51,224 bases of DNA from WANQ01 sp964448055 (GTDB lineage: Archaea > Thermoproteota > Thermoprotei_A > Sulfolobales > WANQ01): contig CAYUVB010000007.1 in NCBI GenBank assembly GCA_964448055.1, positions 1 through 51,224 of the forward strand, in the 5' to 3' direction. The number at the start of each line of letters is the position of its first letter. Position 1 is the stretch's first letter. The notes under the pieces were generated by a model. The model searched no databases. It was not told the DNA's origin and saw only the letters and a program-made list of their open reading frames with translations. Made by a program: the position numbers and the translations under genes. Below, in pieces: positions 17,144 to 26,450 of the stretch.

Positions 17144-18205
17144 ATTATAAGACCTATATGGTTTGATTCACTTGGAGCTAAGTCATCATGTTTCATAATT
17201 GAGTACAATAATATACGTGTACTGGTCGATCCTGGAATAGCGGTAATGCATCCATCATATCCTGCTCCTAGGGAGGTTAAGCTTAGGCTTAGGGATGAAG
17301 GTTATAGGAAAATAAGAGAAGCGCTCAGTAAGGCGGATATCGTTATTATAACACATTATCATTATGACCACTATCTGCATGAACAAGAGGATATAGCTCT
17401 GTACAAGGATAAGATCATCTTGGCAAAGGATCCTAACAAGTATATTAATGATTCACAGAGGAAGAGAGCTGAGAAATTCTATTCAATGCTTTATAGAGAA
17501 TTAGGTCAGGAGCTAGAAGAAATACTCTTAGAACCTGAGGAAAGGGAGTATCCAGATACAATGGAGAAACTCAGAGAGGCCTTAAACAAGGACTATGGGG
17601 ATTATACGCTTAGAAAAAAGCAGTTATTAGAGCAGGGTAGAAAATGGTTTATTAAGAGAGCTGAGAAGTGGAGAACATATAAAAGAATACCAGAACAATT
17701 CATAGGTAATACGAAAATACATTTCATCGACGGTAAAGTATTCGAGTACGGTACTATAAGGTTAAGATTTACTGAGCCCTTATTCCATGGGATAGAGTAT
17801 TCCAGAGTTGGATGGATAGTATCAATCATAATAGAAGTAGGAGGGAGAAAAATCTACTATACATCTGATGTTAACGGCCCTATAATAGAAGATTATGCAT
17901 CAATGATTATAGATGAAAACCCTGATATACTAATACTAGATGGTCCACCAACGTATTTATTGGGTTATACATTGAATCAAATAAATCTACGAAGAGCAGT
18001 AGAGAATGCTGTAAGAATACTAGAGGAAACCCCGAAACTAGAACTAGTATTCTATGATCATCATCTAGTGAGGGAGCCTAGGTTTAAGGAAAGAACAATA
18101 GATGTATGGAAGACAGCGAAAAAGCAAGGTATAAATCTTATGACCGTTGCAGAGTATATGGGTATGAAACCAGTAGTACTTCAATACATTGAACAAAACT
18201 TGTAG
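17144..18205 (+). CDS. UPF0282-type metallo-beta-lactamase-fold protein, start codon uncertain
   Basis: The hydrolase-fold motif THYHYDHY and the later DHHLVREPRFKER, SDVNGP and LDGPPTYLLG segments match the archaeal UPF0282 group of metallo-beta-lactamase-like proteins (function unknown). The first ATG in frame (17246) would omit about 34 residues that fit the family's N-terminal strands: IIRPIWFDSLGAKSSC and IRVLVDPGIAV (the DPG loop is conserved). The frame is open back to a TAA at 17117 but holds no ATG, GTG or TTG there, only ATT (17144) and ATA (17147). I place the start at ATT by analogy with the ADP-ribosylglycohydrolase gene. A base error is the alternative. The gene is monocistronic and converges with the symporter. 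Confidence 0.75.
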   Translation: MIRPIWFDSLGAKSSCFIIEYNNIRVLVDPGIAVMHPSYPAPREVKLRLRDEGYRKIREALSKADIVIITHYHYDHYLHEQEDIALYKDKIILAKDPNKYINDSQRKRAEKFYSMLYRELGQELEEILLEPEEREYPDTMEKLREALNKDYGDYTLRKKQLLEQGRKWFIKRAEKWRTYKRIPEQFIGNTKIHFIDGKVFEYGTIRLRFTEPLFHGIEYSRVGWIVSIIIEVGGRKIYYTSDVNGPIIEDYASMIIDENPDILILDGPPTYLLGYTLNQINLRRAVENAVRILEETPKLELVFYDHHLVREPRFKERTIDVWKTAKKQGINLMTVAEYMGMKPVVLQYIEQNL

Positions 18206-18311
18206 AGTATTTTCTAAGTTTAGATCTGTTTGGCTATAAGGGTTAAAGAGGGAGGTATAGGAAGAAAATTAAAAATAAAGAATATATTTAAAATAAAAAT
18301 AGATTGTTATC

Positions 18312-19784
18312 TTACTTCCATTTTAGGAGTTTTGCTAGCTGTTCTTCTGGTTCGGTTGGTTTTGTTGCTAAGCTTACTATTACCATTACTATTAGTGATA
18401 TTAGTGCACCGCTAACGTAGATTAGCTCCCAGTATGGGAAGTGTACTGCTCCTGTTACACCTAGTATTGCTACTATTGAGCCTGCGATCATTCCTGCTAG
18501 TGCTCCTTCCTTGGTTGCACGTTTCCATAGTAGTCCTAGTACTACTGGTACGAATACACCTGCTGTGTAGATGTCGTATGAGTAGATTAGTAGTTCTATG
18601 ATGCCCTTAACAGTTAAAGCCATTATTAGTGCTAGGACACCTACGACTACTGTTGTTATAACTGATAGTTTTAGCATGTGCTTGTCTGTTGCTTGTGGAT
18701 TGATGAATCTGTAGTAGAAGTCTCTTATGATGTGTGATGTAGCTGCTGTTAGTAAGGAGTCAGCGGTTGACATTACAGCTGCTAGTACTGCTGCAATGAA
18801 TATTGCTCCAGCAGCTGGTCCTAGCATTACGAGTATGAGGTGTGGTATTGCTACTCTTGGTGAACTAATTACTTGTTCAGGTGTTGGACTTAGAGCAAGT
18901 GCTGCCATACCAGCAATTGGTGGTATGAACGCTATCAACATTAGGAATATACCTGAAGCAATAGCAGCCTTCATAGCTGTTTTCTCGTCCTTGGCAGCGA
19001 AAAGCCTCTGGTAGAAGTCTTGTCCAATTAACGTGTACATTACTGTTGCTACCAGTGTTAGTATTATAACGGATGCTCCAGGCGAAAATGCGTTCATGTA
19101 GTCGCCTGCTGGTTGAGGTAGCTGTATCCCCTGTGCTTGTAGCTCATTTAATTTCTCTAATATTCCTCCTATGCCTCCAGCAGCGCTTACAGCCATACCA
19201 GTTGCTATTATTACACCTATGCTACCAATAAGGATCTGTACAAAGTCTGTTAGCGTTACTGCCCATAACCCTGAAAGCGCCGTATATATTATGAATATTA
19301 GTGTTGCTAGAATAGAACCCTGTAATCCAGGTAATCCCATGGCCTCAAATATGGCTCCTGCTGCCCATACTTGTGCTCCAATAATACCTACTAGCGCTAG
19401 TAATGATAGTAGGGCTGCTAACGCTTGTACAACACCAGAACGGAATCTCATATTGAGTATTTCTGGCACTGTGTATAATGCTAGAGCTCTCGATAGCTTA
19501 GCAAATGTTAAGCCAAGTATTAAGAGTCCTAGACCACATGCGAATCCGTACCAGAAGCCGCCAATACCATAGCTTACACCCCATGAACCACCACCTAGGA
19601 CGAAGCCTCCACCGTAGTGAGTTGCAGCTAGTGTCGCTGCAGCAAGAAGTACTCCGAGTCTTCTACCAGCTAATAGGAAGTCAGTCGTAGATTTAATGTA
19701 TCTAGAAGCATATGCTCCGATTGCCAACATTGCTATCATGTAGGCTATAACAGTATACCATACTATCTCGATACCTTCTCCCAC
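18312..19784 (-). CDS. Sodium:solute symporter (SSS family, PutP-like)
   Basis: This integral membrane protein of about 490 residues has roughly 13 hydrophobic helices. SSS landmarks include TDFLLAGRRLGVLLAAATLAA near the N-terminus, the glycine-rich GGGFVLGGGSWGVSYG and the late AAVMSTADSLLTAATSHI segment (Na2-site region). It should couple uptake of a small organic solute, such as an amino acid or carboxylate, to Na+. The family does not reveal the solute. A GTG at 19784 with AGAGGTG about 8 bases upstream is a better start than the ATG at 19814, because it places the first membrane helix right after a short polar end. The gene is alone in its transcription unit. Confidence 0.9.
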   Translation of the reverse strand: MGEGIEIVWYTVIAYMIAMLAIGAYASRYIKSTTDFLLAGRRLGVLLAAATLAATHYGGGFVLGGGSWGVSYGIGGFWYGFACGLGLLILGLTFAKLSRALALYTVPEILNMRFRSGVVQALAALLSLLALVGIIGAQVWAAGAIFEAMGLPGLQGSILATLIFIIYTALSGLWAVTLTDFVQILIGSIGVIIATGMAVSAAGGIGGILEKLNELQAQGIQLPQPAGDYMNAFSPGASVIILTLVATVMYTLIGQDFYQRLFAAKDEKTAMKAAIASGIFLMLIAFIPPIAGMAALALSPTPEQVISSPRVAIPHLILVMLGPAAGAIFIAAVLAAVMSTADSLLTAATSHIIRDFYYRFINPQATDKHMLKLSVITTVVVGVLALIMALTVKGIIELLIYSYDIYTAGVFVPVVLGLLWKRATKEGALAGMIAGSIVAILGVTGAVHFPYWELIYVSGALISLIVMVIVSLATKPTEPEEQLAKLLKWK

Positions 19785-20159
19785 GTAGAACACACCTCTA
19801 AGTGTAATACCCATTTGTTTAGATAAAAATCTTACCTATTAGGCTACATAATGCATACTTATTAAGATAATTAGCTTCTAACACTAATATACTAATTTAC
19901 ATCTAGTATTAGCTTACCATAAATATTTTAAGCTTTCAAAAGAAGTTATATCGAGCTAAAAATACCGCTTAAAAAGCAATAAGTTTACACGATAATATTA
20001 ACGATGAAAATAGTTATTAGTAGTATCTAAATAATAGAACCTTACTAAAGAATTATTTCACTTGTGAACTTGACACAATAATAGATTAACCTAGGCTGAA
20101 AATATTATTTGCTCCAACGATATACAGATAATGTAGCTAGACCTTTCTGGTGTAGCTTC
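19785..20159. other. Divergent promoter region, no gene seen
   Basis: About 375 very AT-rich bases lie between the leftward symporter and the rightward nitroreductase operon. They must hold both promoters. I see no convincing ORF or structured RNA. Confidence 0.5.
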
Positions 20160-20699
20160 ATGAGTAACGTATTACCAGAAAAAGCTAAGATACTACTTGA
20201 AGTTATACGTGGACGTAGAAGTATTCGTGATTTTGTAGACAAAGAGATACCAGATAATCAATTAAAGCTTATAGTTGAAGCTGGTCTATGGGCTCCAAGT
20301 GGAAGTAACCTCCAGCCAAGAGAATATATTCTAGTTAAAGACAAGCACCTCCTAAGGGCAATCAAACTTGTTTCACCAGGTTTATATGGTAATCCTTCAG
20401 CCCTACTAGTGCTATGCTATAATAAGGATATTGCTAAGAAAGGTGGTAGATTAGGAGAGACCATGGCGTTATTTGATGTAGCTTTATCTGCGCAAAACAT
20501 AATGTTGATGGCTTATGCTCTTGGTATTGGCTCTTGCCCAATACTATCTTTTAATAAAACCGCCGTAAAAGAAATACTGGATATACCCGAACACGTAGAG
20601 CCTGTTCTCATGATAAGCTTAGGTTACCCCAAAACTTGGCCTAAACCGCCCAAGAGAAAAAGTGTTGAAGAGGTGCTCCACGTCAATGGGTACAAATAA
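20160..20699 (+). CDS. Nitroreductase-family flavoprotein
   Basis: The roughly 179-residue protein starts with the FMN-contact motif RRSIRDFVDKEI, followed by VEAGLWAPSGSNLQPREYI. It later has DVALSAQNIMLMAYALGIGSCPI and a C-terminal LGYPKTWPKPPKRK, all characteristic of the nitroreductase/FMN-reductase superfamily. It likely binds FMN as a homodimer and reduces a small substrate with NAD(P)H. ATG 20160, with GGTG upstream, is chosen. A TTG at 20109 would add 17 residues that do not look like the family. It is the first gene of a three-gene run with a DUF6092-like protein and a formamidase-like enzyme. Confidence 0.88.
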   Translation: MSNVLPEKAKILLEVIRGRRSIRDFVDKEIPDNQLKLIVEAGLWAPSGSNLQPREYILVKDKHLLRAIKLVSPGLYGNPSALLVLCYNKDIAKKGGRLGETMALFDVALSAQNIMLMAYALGIGSCPILSFNKTAVKEILDIPEHVEPVLMISLGYPKTWPKPPKRKSVEEVLHVNGYK

Positions 20700-21006
20700 G
20701 AACCTATTATGGGATTCTTACTTCGAGCTACTATCATTTCTCATAACTAGTGCTAGAGGATTAATAGATGAACCACAAATATATGGTCCATTAAGATTAC
20801 TAGATGCAGCTGCAAAACTAATTAATATAATGGAGAAAGAGGGAAGACTAACAGATGAGTTAAGGGAAATAAGACAACTAATACTCGAGAAATCAGACCT
20901 AGTAATACGTGATGAGAAAGCATTCATAGAATTCTTAGATGAGCTATCACTAAAGTTAGCAAGGATAATAAAGAATAATCTACCTAGTTCTAAAGAGGTG
21001 AAATAG
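20686..21006 (+). CDS. Small helical protein, DUF6092-like
   Basis: This all-helical protein of about 106 residues has a conserved-looking core, LITSARGLIDEPQIYGPLRLLDAAAKLINIM. The pattern SARGL, EP, YGP, RLLDAA resembles DUF6092 proteins of unknown function. The start overlaps the nitroreductase end by 14 bases (ATG 20686), and the next gene begins after a GAGGTGA ribosome binding site located inside its last codons. It is therefore co-transcribed and probably translationally coupled. No catalytic motif or cysteine is visible. The DUF assignment is from memory of the pattern and is tentative. Confidence 0.65.
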   Translation: MGTNKNLLWDSYFELLSFLITSARGLIDEPQIYGPLRLLDAAAKLINIMEKEGRLTDELREIRQLILEKSDLVIRDEKAFIEFLDELSLKLARIIKNNLPSSKEVK

Positions 21007-21009
21007 CTC

Positions 21010-21924
21010 ATGGTAGCACGTGTTAGTAGTAATAATGTATTCTACTCCTTTAGTCCTGAAGTCGTGCCAGCTATAATAGTTGATGCTGGAAGCATAGTTG
21101 AAGTTGAAACACTCGATTGCTTCTCCAATCAAATAGTATCAGAGAACCAGCTTGTAACGGAAATAGATTTCTCCAAGGTTAATCCTGCTACAGGACCAAT
21201 ATATGTTAAGAATGCTAAAAGAGGTGATGCTTTAAAGGTTAAGGTTCTGGATATAAAAGTCAATGACCGTGGAATAATAGTATCTATTCCGAGAGCAGGT
21301 GTGCTAGGAGATAAAGTAAGCAGAGCTAAGACTAAATTCTGTTATATAAAGGACGGCTACGTATACTTCAATAACATCAAGATTAAAGCTAAGCCTATGA
21401 TAGGCGTTATAGGCGTAGCACCAGATAAGCCTGCTCCAACAGGTACACCTGGGAGACATGGGGGAAACCTTGATACAAAGCTCATAACCATTGGTTCAAC
21501 CATATACCTACCAGTATATCGTGAAGGAGGATTACTAGGAATAGGTGATCTCCATGCAGTTATAGGTGATGGGGAAATATGTGTTGCAGCATGTGAGGTT
21601 TCAGGAAGAGTTCTCATAGAAGTAGATATTGTTAAGGATCTTGCACCTAAATGGCCTATAGTCGAGACAGATGAAGCATACTATATCTTGGTGTCAAGAG
21701 AAGATTTATGGGAAGCGTTTAGTGAGGCAACAGATTTAGCAGTAAAAGCATTAGCTCATAGCAACTCCTTGGAGTGGGAAGATGCTTACATGCTCGCAAG
21801 TATGGTGGTAGATATACAAGTTAGCCAGCTAGTAAATCCACTAAAAACTGTTAGAGCAAGAATACCTAAGGACTATATAAGCCTAGAAAAACTATTAGAA
21901 GCTGTTAAGGCGGAGGACCTCTAG
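21010..21924 (+). CDS. Acetamidase/formamidase family hydrolase
   Basis: The 304-residue protein matches the FmdA/AmdA family: NPATGPIYVKNAKRGDALKVKVLDI, then MIGVIGVAPDKPAPTGTPGRHGGNLDTK (substrate/metal region), VYREGGLLGIGDLHAVIGDGE and a C-terminal MVVDIQVSQLVNP. These enzymes hydrolyse formamide, acetamide or related short amides to ammonia and acid. GAGGTGA sits eight bases before the ATG. As third gene after a nitroreductase and a DUF6092-like protein, it may process a compound first reduced by the flavoprotein. That link is inference. Confidence 0.9.
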   Translation: MVARVSSNNVFYSFSPEVVPAIIVDAGSIVEVETLDCFSNQIVSENQLVTEIDFSKVNPATGPIYVKNAKRGDALKVKVLDIKVNDRGIIVSIPRAGVLGDKVSRAKTKFCYIKDGYVYFNNIKIKAKPMIGVIGVAPDKPAPTGTPGRHGGNLDTKLITIGSTIYLPVYREGGLLGIGDLHAVIGDGEICVAACEVSGRVLIEVDIVKDLAPKWPIVETDEAYYILVSREDLWEAFSEATDLAVKALAHSNSLEWEDAYMLASMVVDIQVSQLVNPLKTVRARIPKDYISLEKLLEAVKAEDL

Positions 21925-22102
21925 CTAAGCTTTCTAGTACTAGGCTTCTTATATGGTGTATCAGGGTAAACCTGTGTTTTAACTTGTTTAACTGTTTCTT
22001 TATCCACATACACCCATACGATGGATTATATTCTCTCCCCACGCTATCCTTCCATACAACTATTATCTGATTAGTCCTCTTATCTTTGTCAACCTCTATC
22101 AA
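21905..22102 (-). CDS. Doubtful 65-residue ORF
   Basis: A TTG-started frame encodes a charged sequence (KRTNQIIVVWKDSVGREYN) with strand-like character. It overlaps the formamidase 3' end by 20 bases and faces the wrong way for an operon. No family is recognised. It may be a small orphan gene or a chance ORF. Confidence 0.2.
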   Translation of the reverse strand: MIEVDKDKRTNQIIVVWKDSVGREYNPSYGCMWIKKQLNKLKHRFTLIHHIRSLVLESLARGPPP

Positions 22103-22287
22103 TGGTTTTTAATCTTATCTATGAAGCGTTTAACCTTAGATATATAAGATATATACTTCCACAAAGCTATACAAGGGTAAGAGGTTTAACCCACCTATAT
22201 GATAATTACAACTCTTTTTTATACCTATAAATGAATACTACAATTTTTATACCCATATATAACCGAGTTTCTTCTTAGGTATTAGAA

Positions 22288-23040
22288 TTGCTAACAATGG
22301 TGCTTATAGGAACTGGTGGTTCAGAAGGCATACCGGTTCATGGATGTAATTGCCCTGTATGTACTGAGGCTAGACTCTATAAATTCCTTAAAAGAAGTAC
22401 CTCTTCAATGCTAATAACAAATTATGGTACAACTATTACCATTGATATGAGTCTTGAAACTTCCAGCTTTGTAGAGGATCTTTACGTAGATGCTGTTTTA
22501 GTTACACATTGGCATCACGACCATATAGCCGGGTTATATAAGTTTAGATGGGGTGGTAATCCCATAGACTTATTCGCTCCGAAAGGTAATGCTGATGAAG
22601 AAATAATACGTTATCCTGGTAGTATGAGGGTGCATTTCGTTAAACCTCTTGAAACAATACACGTTGGTGATTTCACTATAACACCTTTTAAACTAAACCA
22701 TACAGTTGAAACTATGGGCTATTATATAAAACTGGGACACAACTCTATTGCTATAATATATGATACCAAGGGCCTACCAAGTGAAACTGAAGAATTTCTT
22801 AAGAAAAACCATGTACGTATAGCATTTATTGATGCTACATATGGTCCAGGTACTGTAAGCGAAAAACACAACAATATAGATGAGGCAGTCGAGATAGGTA
22901 TGTCCATAAAAGCTGAGAAAATAGTCCTAATCCATATATCACACAATAACTTACCTTACAGTAAGTTAGTAAAATATGTTAACAGAAGATGGAATAATGT
23001 GCTAGTATCACATGATGGCATGGTTATAAATCTTGTATAA
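22288..23040 (+). CDS. PhnP-like metallo-beta-lactamase-fold phosphodiesterase
   Basis: The 250-residue hydrolase has an N-terminal zinc knuckle (HGCNCPVCTEA, Cys20, 22, 25) after GTGGSEGIP, then the metal motif THWHHDH (residues 73-79), the later metal histidine in PFKLNHTVETMG, IYDTKGLPSE, and a C-terminal HISHNNLPYS. PhnP enzymes open cyclic phosphate diesters. The zinc knuckle plus HxHxDH arrangement is specific to this branch. The TTG at 22288 is supported by AGGT seven bases upstream and a TATA-like ATATATAACC further up. The gene is monocistronic, so a phosphonate pathway role as in bacteria cannot be claimed. Confidence 0.85.
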   Translation: MLTMVLIGTGGSEGIPVHGCNCPVCTEARLYKFLKRSTSSMLITNYGTTITIDMSLETSSFVEDLYVDAVLVTHWHHDHIAGLYKFRWGGNPIDLFAPKGNADEEIIRYPGSMRVHFVKPLETIHVGDFTITPFKLNHTVETMGYYIKLGHNSIAIIYDTKGLPSETEEFLKKNHVRIAFIDATYGPGTVSEKHNNIDEAVEIGMSIKAEKIVLIHISHNNLPYSKLVKYVNRRWNNVLVSHDGMVINLV

Positions 23041-23150
23041 AATATCATGACTATTCTACACATAATTGTTAAAACATTATTCTAAAATATTAAGTCTGAA
23101 TGGATAGCAGTTACATATGTAGTTTTTATGCATAGAGGTTAATAGTAGTA

Positions 23151-24560
23151 GTGGGTACAAAGTTGACGTATATAGATGTAGATAAAATTATAAATGAAGC
23201 ACTGAGACGTGGAGTTAATTATATAGATGTTAGATACCAGGAATATCGTTATGAGAGATTAGTAGTTGAAAATAAGGTACTGAAGACGTATACAAGCAAT
23301 ATCAATCATGGAGTAGGTATTAGGGTCTTAGTAAATGGTTATCAAGGTTATGCTTCTACTAGTAATCTCTCATGGACAAGTATTATAGAGTCTCTGGAAA
23401 AGGCTATATCTCTTGCAAGAATTTCTAAGGATATAGGAGTAAGAATTGATTTAGAGAATATAGGTACAGTAAGGGATAAAATAGTCTCACCTTTTAGGAA
23501 AGATCCATTCGATGTAGACCCTGATGCTAAAGCTAAACTATTACTAGATTTAAATAAACAAGCATTAGAGACTAATGGTGTGAAATCAGCCATAACTATG
23601 ATGGGGCTACAACGTGACCATAGGATATATGCTTCAAGTAATGGATCGTACATCGATGTTACAGTTAGACTTGTAGGTATATATCATCAAAGTATTGCCG
23701 GTGAAGCTGGAAGTATGGAAAGAGTTATGGATTCACGTTCACGTGTAGCTGGCTATGAGTTTATAGAAGAATATGACTGGACTCAAATGATATCTAGGAT
23801 ATCCAGCCTAGCCATTAAGGCTTCTAAAGCTCCTACGCCTCCGGCAGGATCATATACTGTCGTCCTAGCACCTGAGGTGGTAGGCCTTCTACTTCATGAG
23901 GCTTTTGGACATGCAAGTGAGGGTGATACAGTTGATGCTGGTGCAAGTGTATTAGCTGGAAAGCTTGGAGAGAAAGTAGCAAGCGAATACGTGACAATAA
24001 TTGATGAAGGAATAGTTGAAGGAGGCTACTATCACCCATACGATGATGAAGGTGTTAGGAAGAGAAAAACAATAGTAGTAGAAAACGGTGTTTTAAAGAA
24101 CTATTTAACTTCAAGGCATATTGCTAAAAGATTAGGCCTAGAGCCTACAGGTAATGGGCGAGCACAGGACTATACACACATACCTATAGTTAGGCAAACA
24201 AACTATTACATAGAACCAAGAGATTATGGCTTCGAGGAAATACTAGAAGACGTTGATAAAGGACTATACGTTACTGGTAAGGGAGCTACAGGAGGACAAG
24301 TAAATCCAGGTACAGGCACGTTTACATTTGGTGTAGGAGTATCATGGATTATAGAGAAGGGTGAGCTAAAAGAAATTGTTAGAGGAGTAACACTTAGTGG
24401 TATGATATTAGAAACTCTTAAACAAGTAGATGCTGTAGGCAAAGACTTAGAGATGAGAACAAGTGTTTTTGGAGGATGCGGTAAACAGGGTCAAATGGTT
24501 CGTGTAGGGTTCGGAGGACCCCATATAAGGGTTAAAAAGATAGTTGTTGGGGGAAGATAG
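23151..24560 (+). CDS. tldD: TldD, metalloprotease subunit
   Basis: The 469-residue protein carries the TldD zinc motif HEAFGHASEGD (His249, Glu250, His254) in a canonical PmbA/TldD fold. Downstream landmarks are DEGIVEGGYYHPYDDEGVRKRKT, LTSRHIAKRLGLEPTGNGRAQDY and the C-terminal GGCGKQGQMVRVGFGGPHIRVK. TldD pairs with TldE to form a heterodimeric protease that cleaves unfolded peptides. Only TldD holds the metal. The start is GTG. It is followed after three bases by tldE, so the two subunits are made together. Confidence 0.93.
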   Translation: MGTKLTYIDVDKIINEALRRGVNYIDVRYQEYRYERLVVENKVLKTYTSNINHGVGIRVLVNGYQGYASTSNLSWTSIIESLEKAISLARISKDIGVRIDLENIGTVRDKIVSPFRKDPFDVDPDAKAKLLLDLNKQALETNGVKSAITMMGLQRDHRIYASSNGSYIDVTVRLVGIYHQSIAGEAGSMERVMDSRSRVAGYEFIEEYDWTQMISRISSLAIKASKAPTPPAGSYTVVLAPEVVGLLLHEAFGHASEGDTVDAGASVLAGKLGEKVASEYVTIIDEGIVEGGYYHPYDDEGVRKRKTIVVENGVLKNYLTSRHIAKRLGLEPTGNGRAQDYTHIPIVRQTNYYIEPRDYGFEEILEDVDKGLYVTGKGATGGQVNPGTGTFTFGVGVSWIIEKGELKEIVRGVTLSGMILETLKQVDAVGKDLEMRTSVFGGCGKQGQMVRVGFGGPHIRVKKIVVGGR

Positions 24561-24563
24561 TCT

Positions 24564-25913
24564 ATGAACATATACGAGTTTGATCTAGATAAGGTGTTCT
24601 CAAAAGCTGAACAGCTAGGCATAAGTGAGTTAGAAATAGTATTACAAAGTCAGCGTATACTTGACGTGGAAGCAGTTAAGGATAGTATTGAGAAAACAAG
24701 GTACACATCATCCCTAAACCTAGGCTATAGAATAATTTGTGGGAAGAGAAAGGCTACATATGGTGCAACAATAACGTCTATAAAAGATGCTATCAATGTA
24801 TTAGAGGAAGCAGTAAAAATAGCACGTATAAGTCCCGAAGATCCTTACTGGAAAAGTCTTCCAAGGGATCTTGGAGGGAGATCAAGAGTAGAAATATATG
24901 ATCATGAAACAAGTATGATGGAACCTAGCAAAGCATTAGAAATAATCTCGTCGACAATTGATATAATAAAGGATTATAATAGGAAAAGTCATCCTATAAC
25001 AGCAAGACTGGGGATGGGAGTTATAGAAACGTTGATTACTAATAATTATGGTGATAAAGCTGATAGAAAAGAAACAATAGCCTTCTACATGGTAGGTGCA
25101 AGAGCAGTAGATGCTGGTAAGGAAGGAGTATACTATGAGTACAAGTGGTGTAGAAGACTTAAGGACATAAACTTCCAAGAATTATCGCAAAGAGCCGCAA
25201 AAAGAGCAATAGATTCATTGGAAGCTAGACAAATAGAGACTATGAAATCAGATGTAATATTTGAAAATAAGGTATGGGCGGGAATACTATCAGCAATACT
25301 AGTGCCAGCAATATTGGCAGACAATGTACAGGAGAAGAGATCACCACTAACCGGGAAAATAGGAGAGCAAATAGCAGTTGAGAACCTAAACATCTTAGAT
25401 GATCCGCATAGGCCATGGCTTTATGGTTCAAAGAATATAGATGATGAAGGAGTGGAGACTATTACAAAGTATATATTAAAGAATGGTATTCTTGAAACAT
25501 ATCTATACGATCACTATACAGCTATGAGGGAGAATAAGAGATCAACAGGTAATGCCTATAGGAATCAACCATCAAGCAATCCTAGACCTTGGCCAACGAA
25601 TCTAATACTAAACCCGGGAACAGCCTCGGTAGACGAGGTAATAGAGGAAACAAAACATGGGATACTAGTAGTAGCTACTATTGGTGAATGGCTGTCAAAC
25701 CCTGTAAGCGGTCAATTAAATGCAACTATAAGTCACGGGTATCTCGTAGAAAAAGGAGAAGTAGTTAAACCTGTTAAAGGACTAGTAGTATCAGCACAGT
25801 TCTATGATGTTATAAAGAGTAAACTAGACCTAATAGCAAAAGATCAAGAATGTTATATGAATGTTTGTAGTCCAACAATAAGAGTTAAGGAAGTAACAAT
25901 AGCAGGAAAGTAA
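24564..25913 (+). CDS. tldE: TldE/PmbA, non-catalytic partner of TldD
   Basis: The 449-residue PmbA/TldD-fold protein lacks an HExxxH motif. The corresponding region reads FENKVWAGILSAILVPAILADNV. It keeps family features such as DDEGVETITKYILKNGILETYLYDHYTAMREN, GNAYRNQPSSNPRPWPTNLIL and ISHGYLVEKGEVVKPVKGLVVS. It would form the heterodimer with the adjacent TldD. Gene order and three-base spacing are typical of archaeal tldDE operons. Confidence 0.92.
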   Translation: MNIYEFDLDKVFSKAEQLGISELEIVLQSQRILDVEAVKDSIEKTRYTSSLNLGYRIICGKRKATYGATITSIKDAINVLEEAVKIARISPEDPYWKSLPRDLGGRSRVEIYDHETSMMEPSKALEIISSTIDIIKDYNRKSHPITARLGMGVIETLITNNYGDKADRKETIAFYMVGARAVDAGKEGVYYEYKWCRRLKDINFQELSQRAAKRAIDSLEARQIETMKSDVIFENKVWAGILSAILVPAILADNVQEKRSPLTGKIGEQIAVENLNILDDPHRPWLYGSKNIDDEGVETITKYILKNGILETYLYDHYTAMRENKRSTGNAYRNQPSSNPRPWPTNLILNPGTASVDEVIEETKHGILVVATIGEWLSNPVSGQLNATISHGYLVEKGEVVKPVKGLVVSAQFYDVIKSKLDLIAKDQECYMNVCSPTIRVKEVTIAGK

Positions 25914-25964
25914 TCAAAAATTACCATATATTAACACCGTACTATCCTTAAGCCCTACTATTTC

Positions 25965-26450
25965 TTATTTTTCATGGCCTATGGCAAAATAGCTGAACGC
26001 GTCTATAAACCCGTAGATGAGGCTTATAAGAATTATCGTATACAATAGTGGTGATATATTTATTCTACTACTTATAATAACAGTTCCTAAAGGTATAGTT
26101 CCTTCTAAAATTCCTCCATTTAGTACAGCAAATAATATGAGTGCTCCAAACATTTTACTAAGTATTTTTATAGGTATTGATATAGGGTATTTCCTTAAAA
26201 TAGATTCAGCAATACCTAATGCTAGGAAGAAACCTAGGTATACTATTATTTTGTTTAATGGTATAGTAATAGGTATTTGTGTTATCCTAGCTAGTAATTG
26301 TGGAAGTATTTGTAGATATATAATGTAGTATATGAGACCTAAAGCAACACCATAAACTACCTTTACGACGATGGTCTTTATTATTCTAATATCATGTTTT
26401 CCAGAGTTAATAGGTTCTACTATACTATTCAATTTATTCACCTTTAACAT
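25965..26450 (-). CDS. Membrane protein of unknown function
   Basis: The 161-residue protein has about four hydrophobic segments: VVYGVALGLIYYIIYLQIL, IIVYLGFFLALGIAE, FGALILFAVLNGG and LYTIILISLIYGFIDAFSYFA. No family is recognised. Its start overlaps the end of the upstream gene by 17 bases, making it the last gene of a three-gene leftward unit of small membrane proteins. Confidence 0.7.
   Translation of the reverse strand: MLKVNKLNSIVEPINSGKHDIRIIKTIVVKVVYGVALGLIYYIIYLQILPQLLARITQIPITIPLNKIIVYLGFFLALGIAESILRKYPISIPIKILSKMFGALILFAVLNGGILEGTIPLGTVIISSRINISPLLYTIILISLIYGFIDAFSYFAIGHEK

Noticed and set aside
20109..20159. N-terminal extension of the nitroreductase from a TTG
   Set aside because: Upstream residues do not resemble the family, while the ATG at 20160 has a GGTG site at suitable distance.
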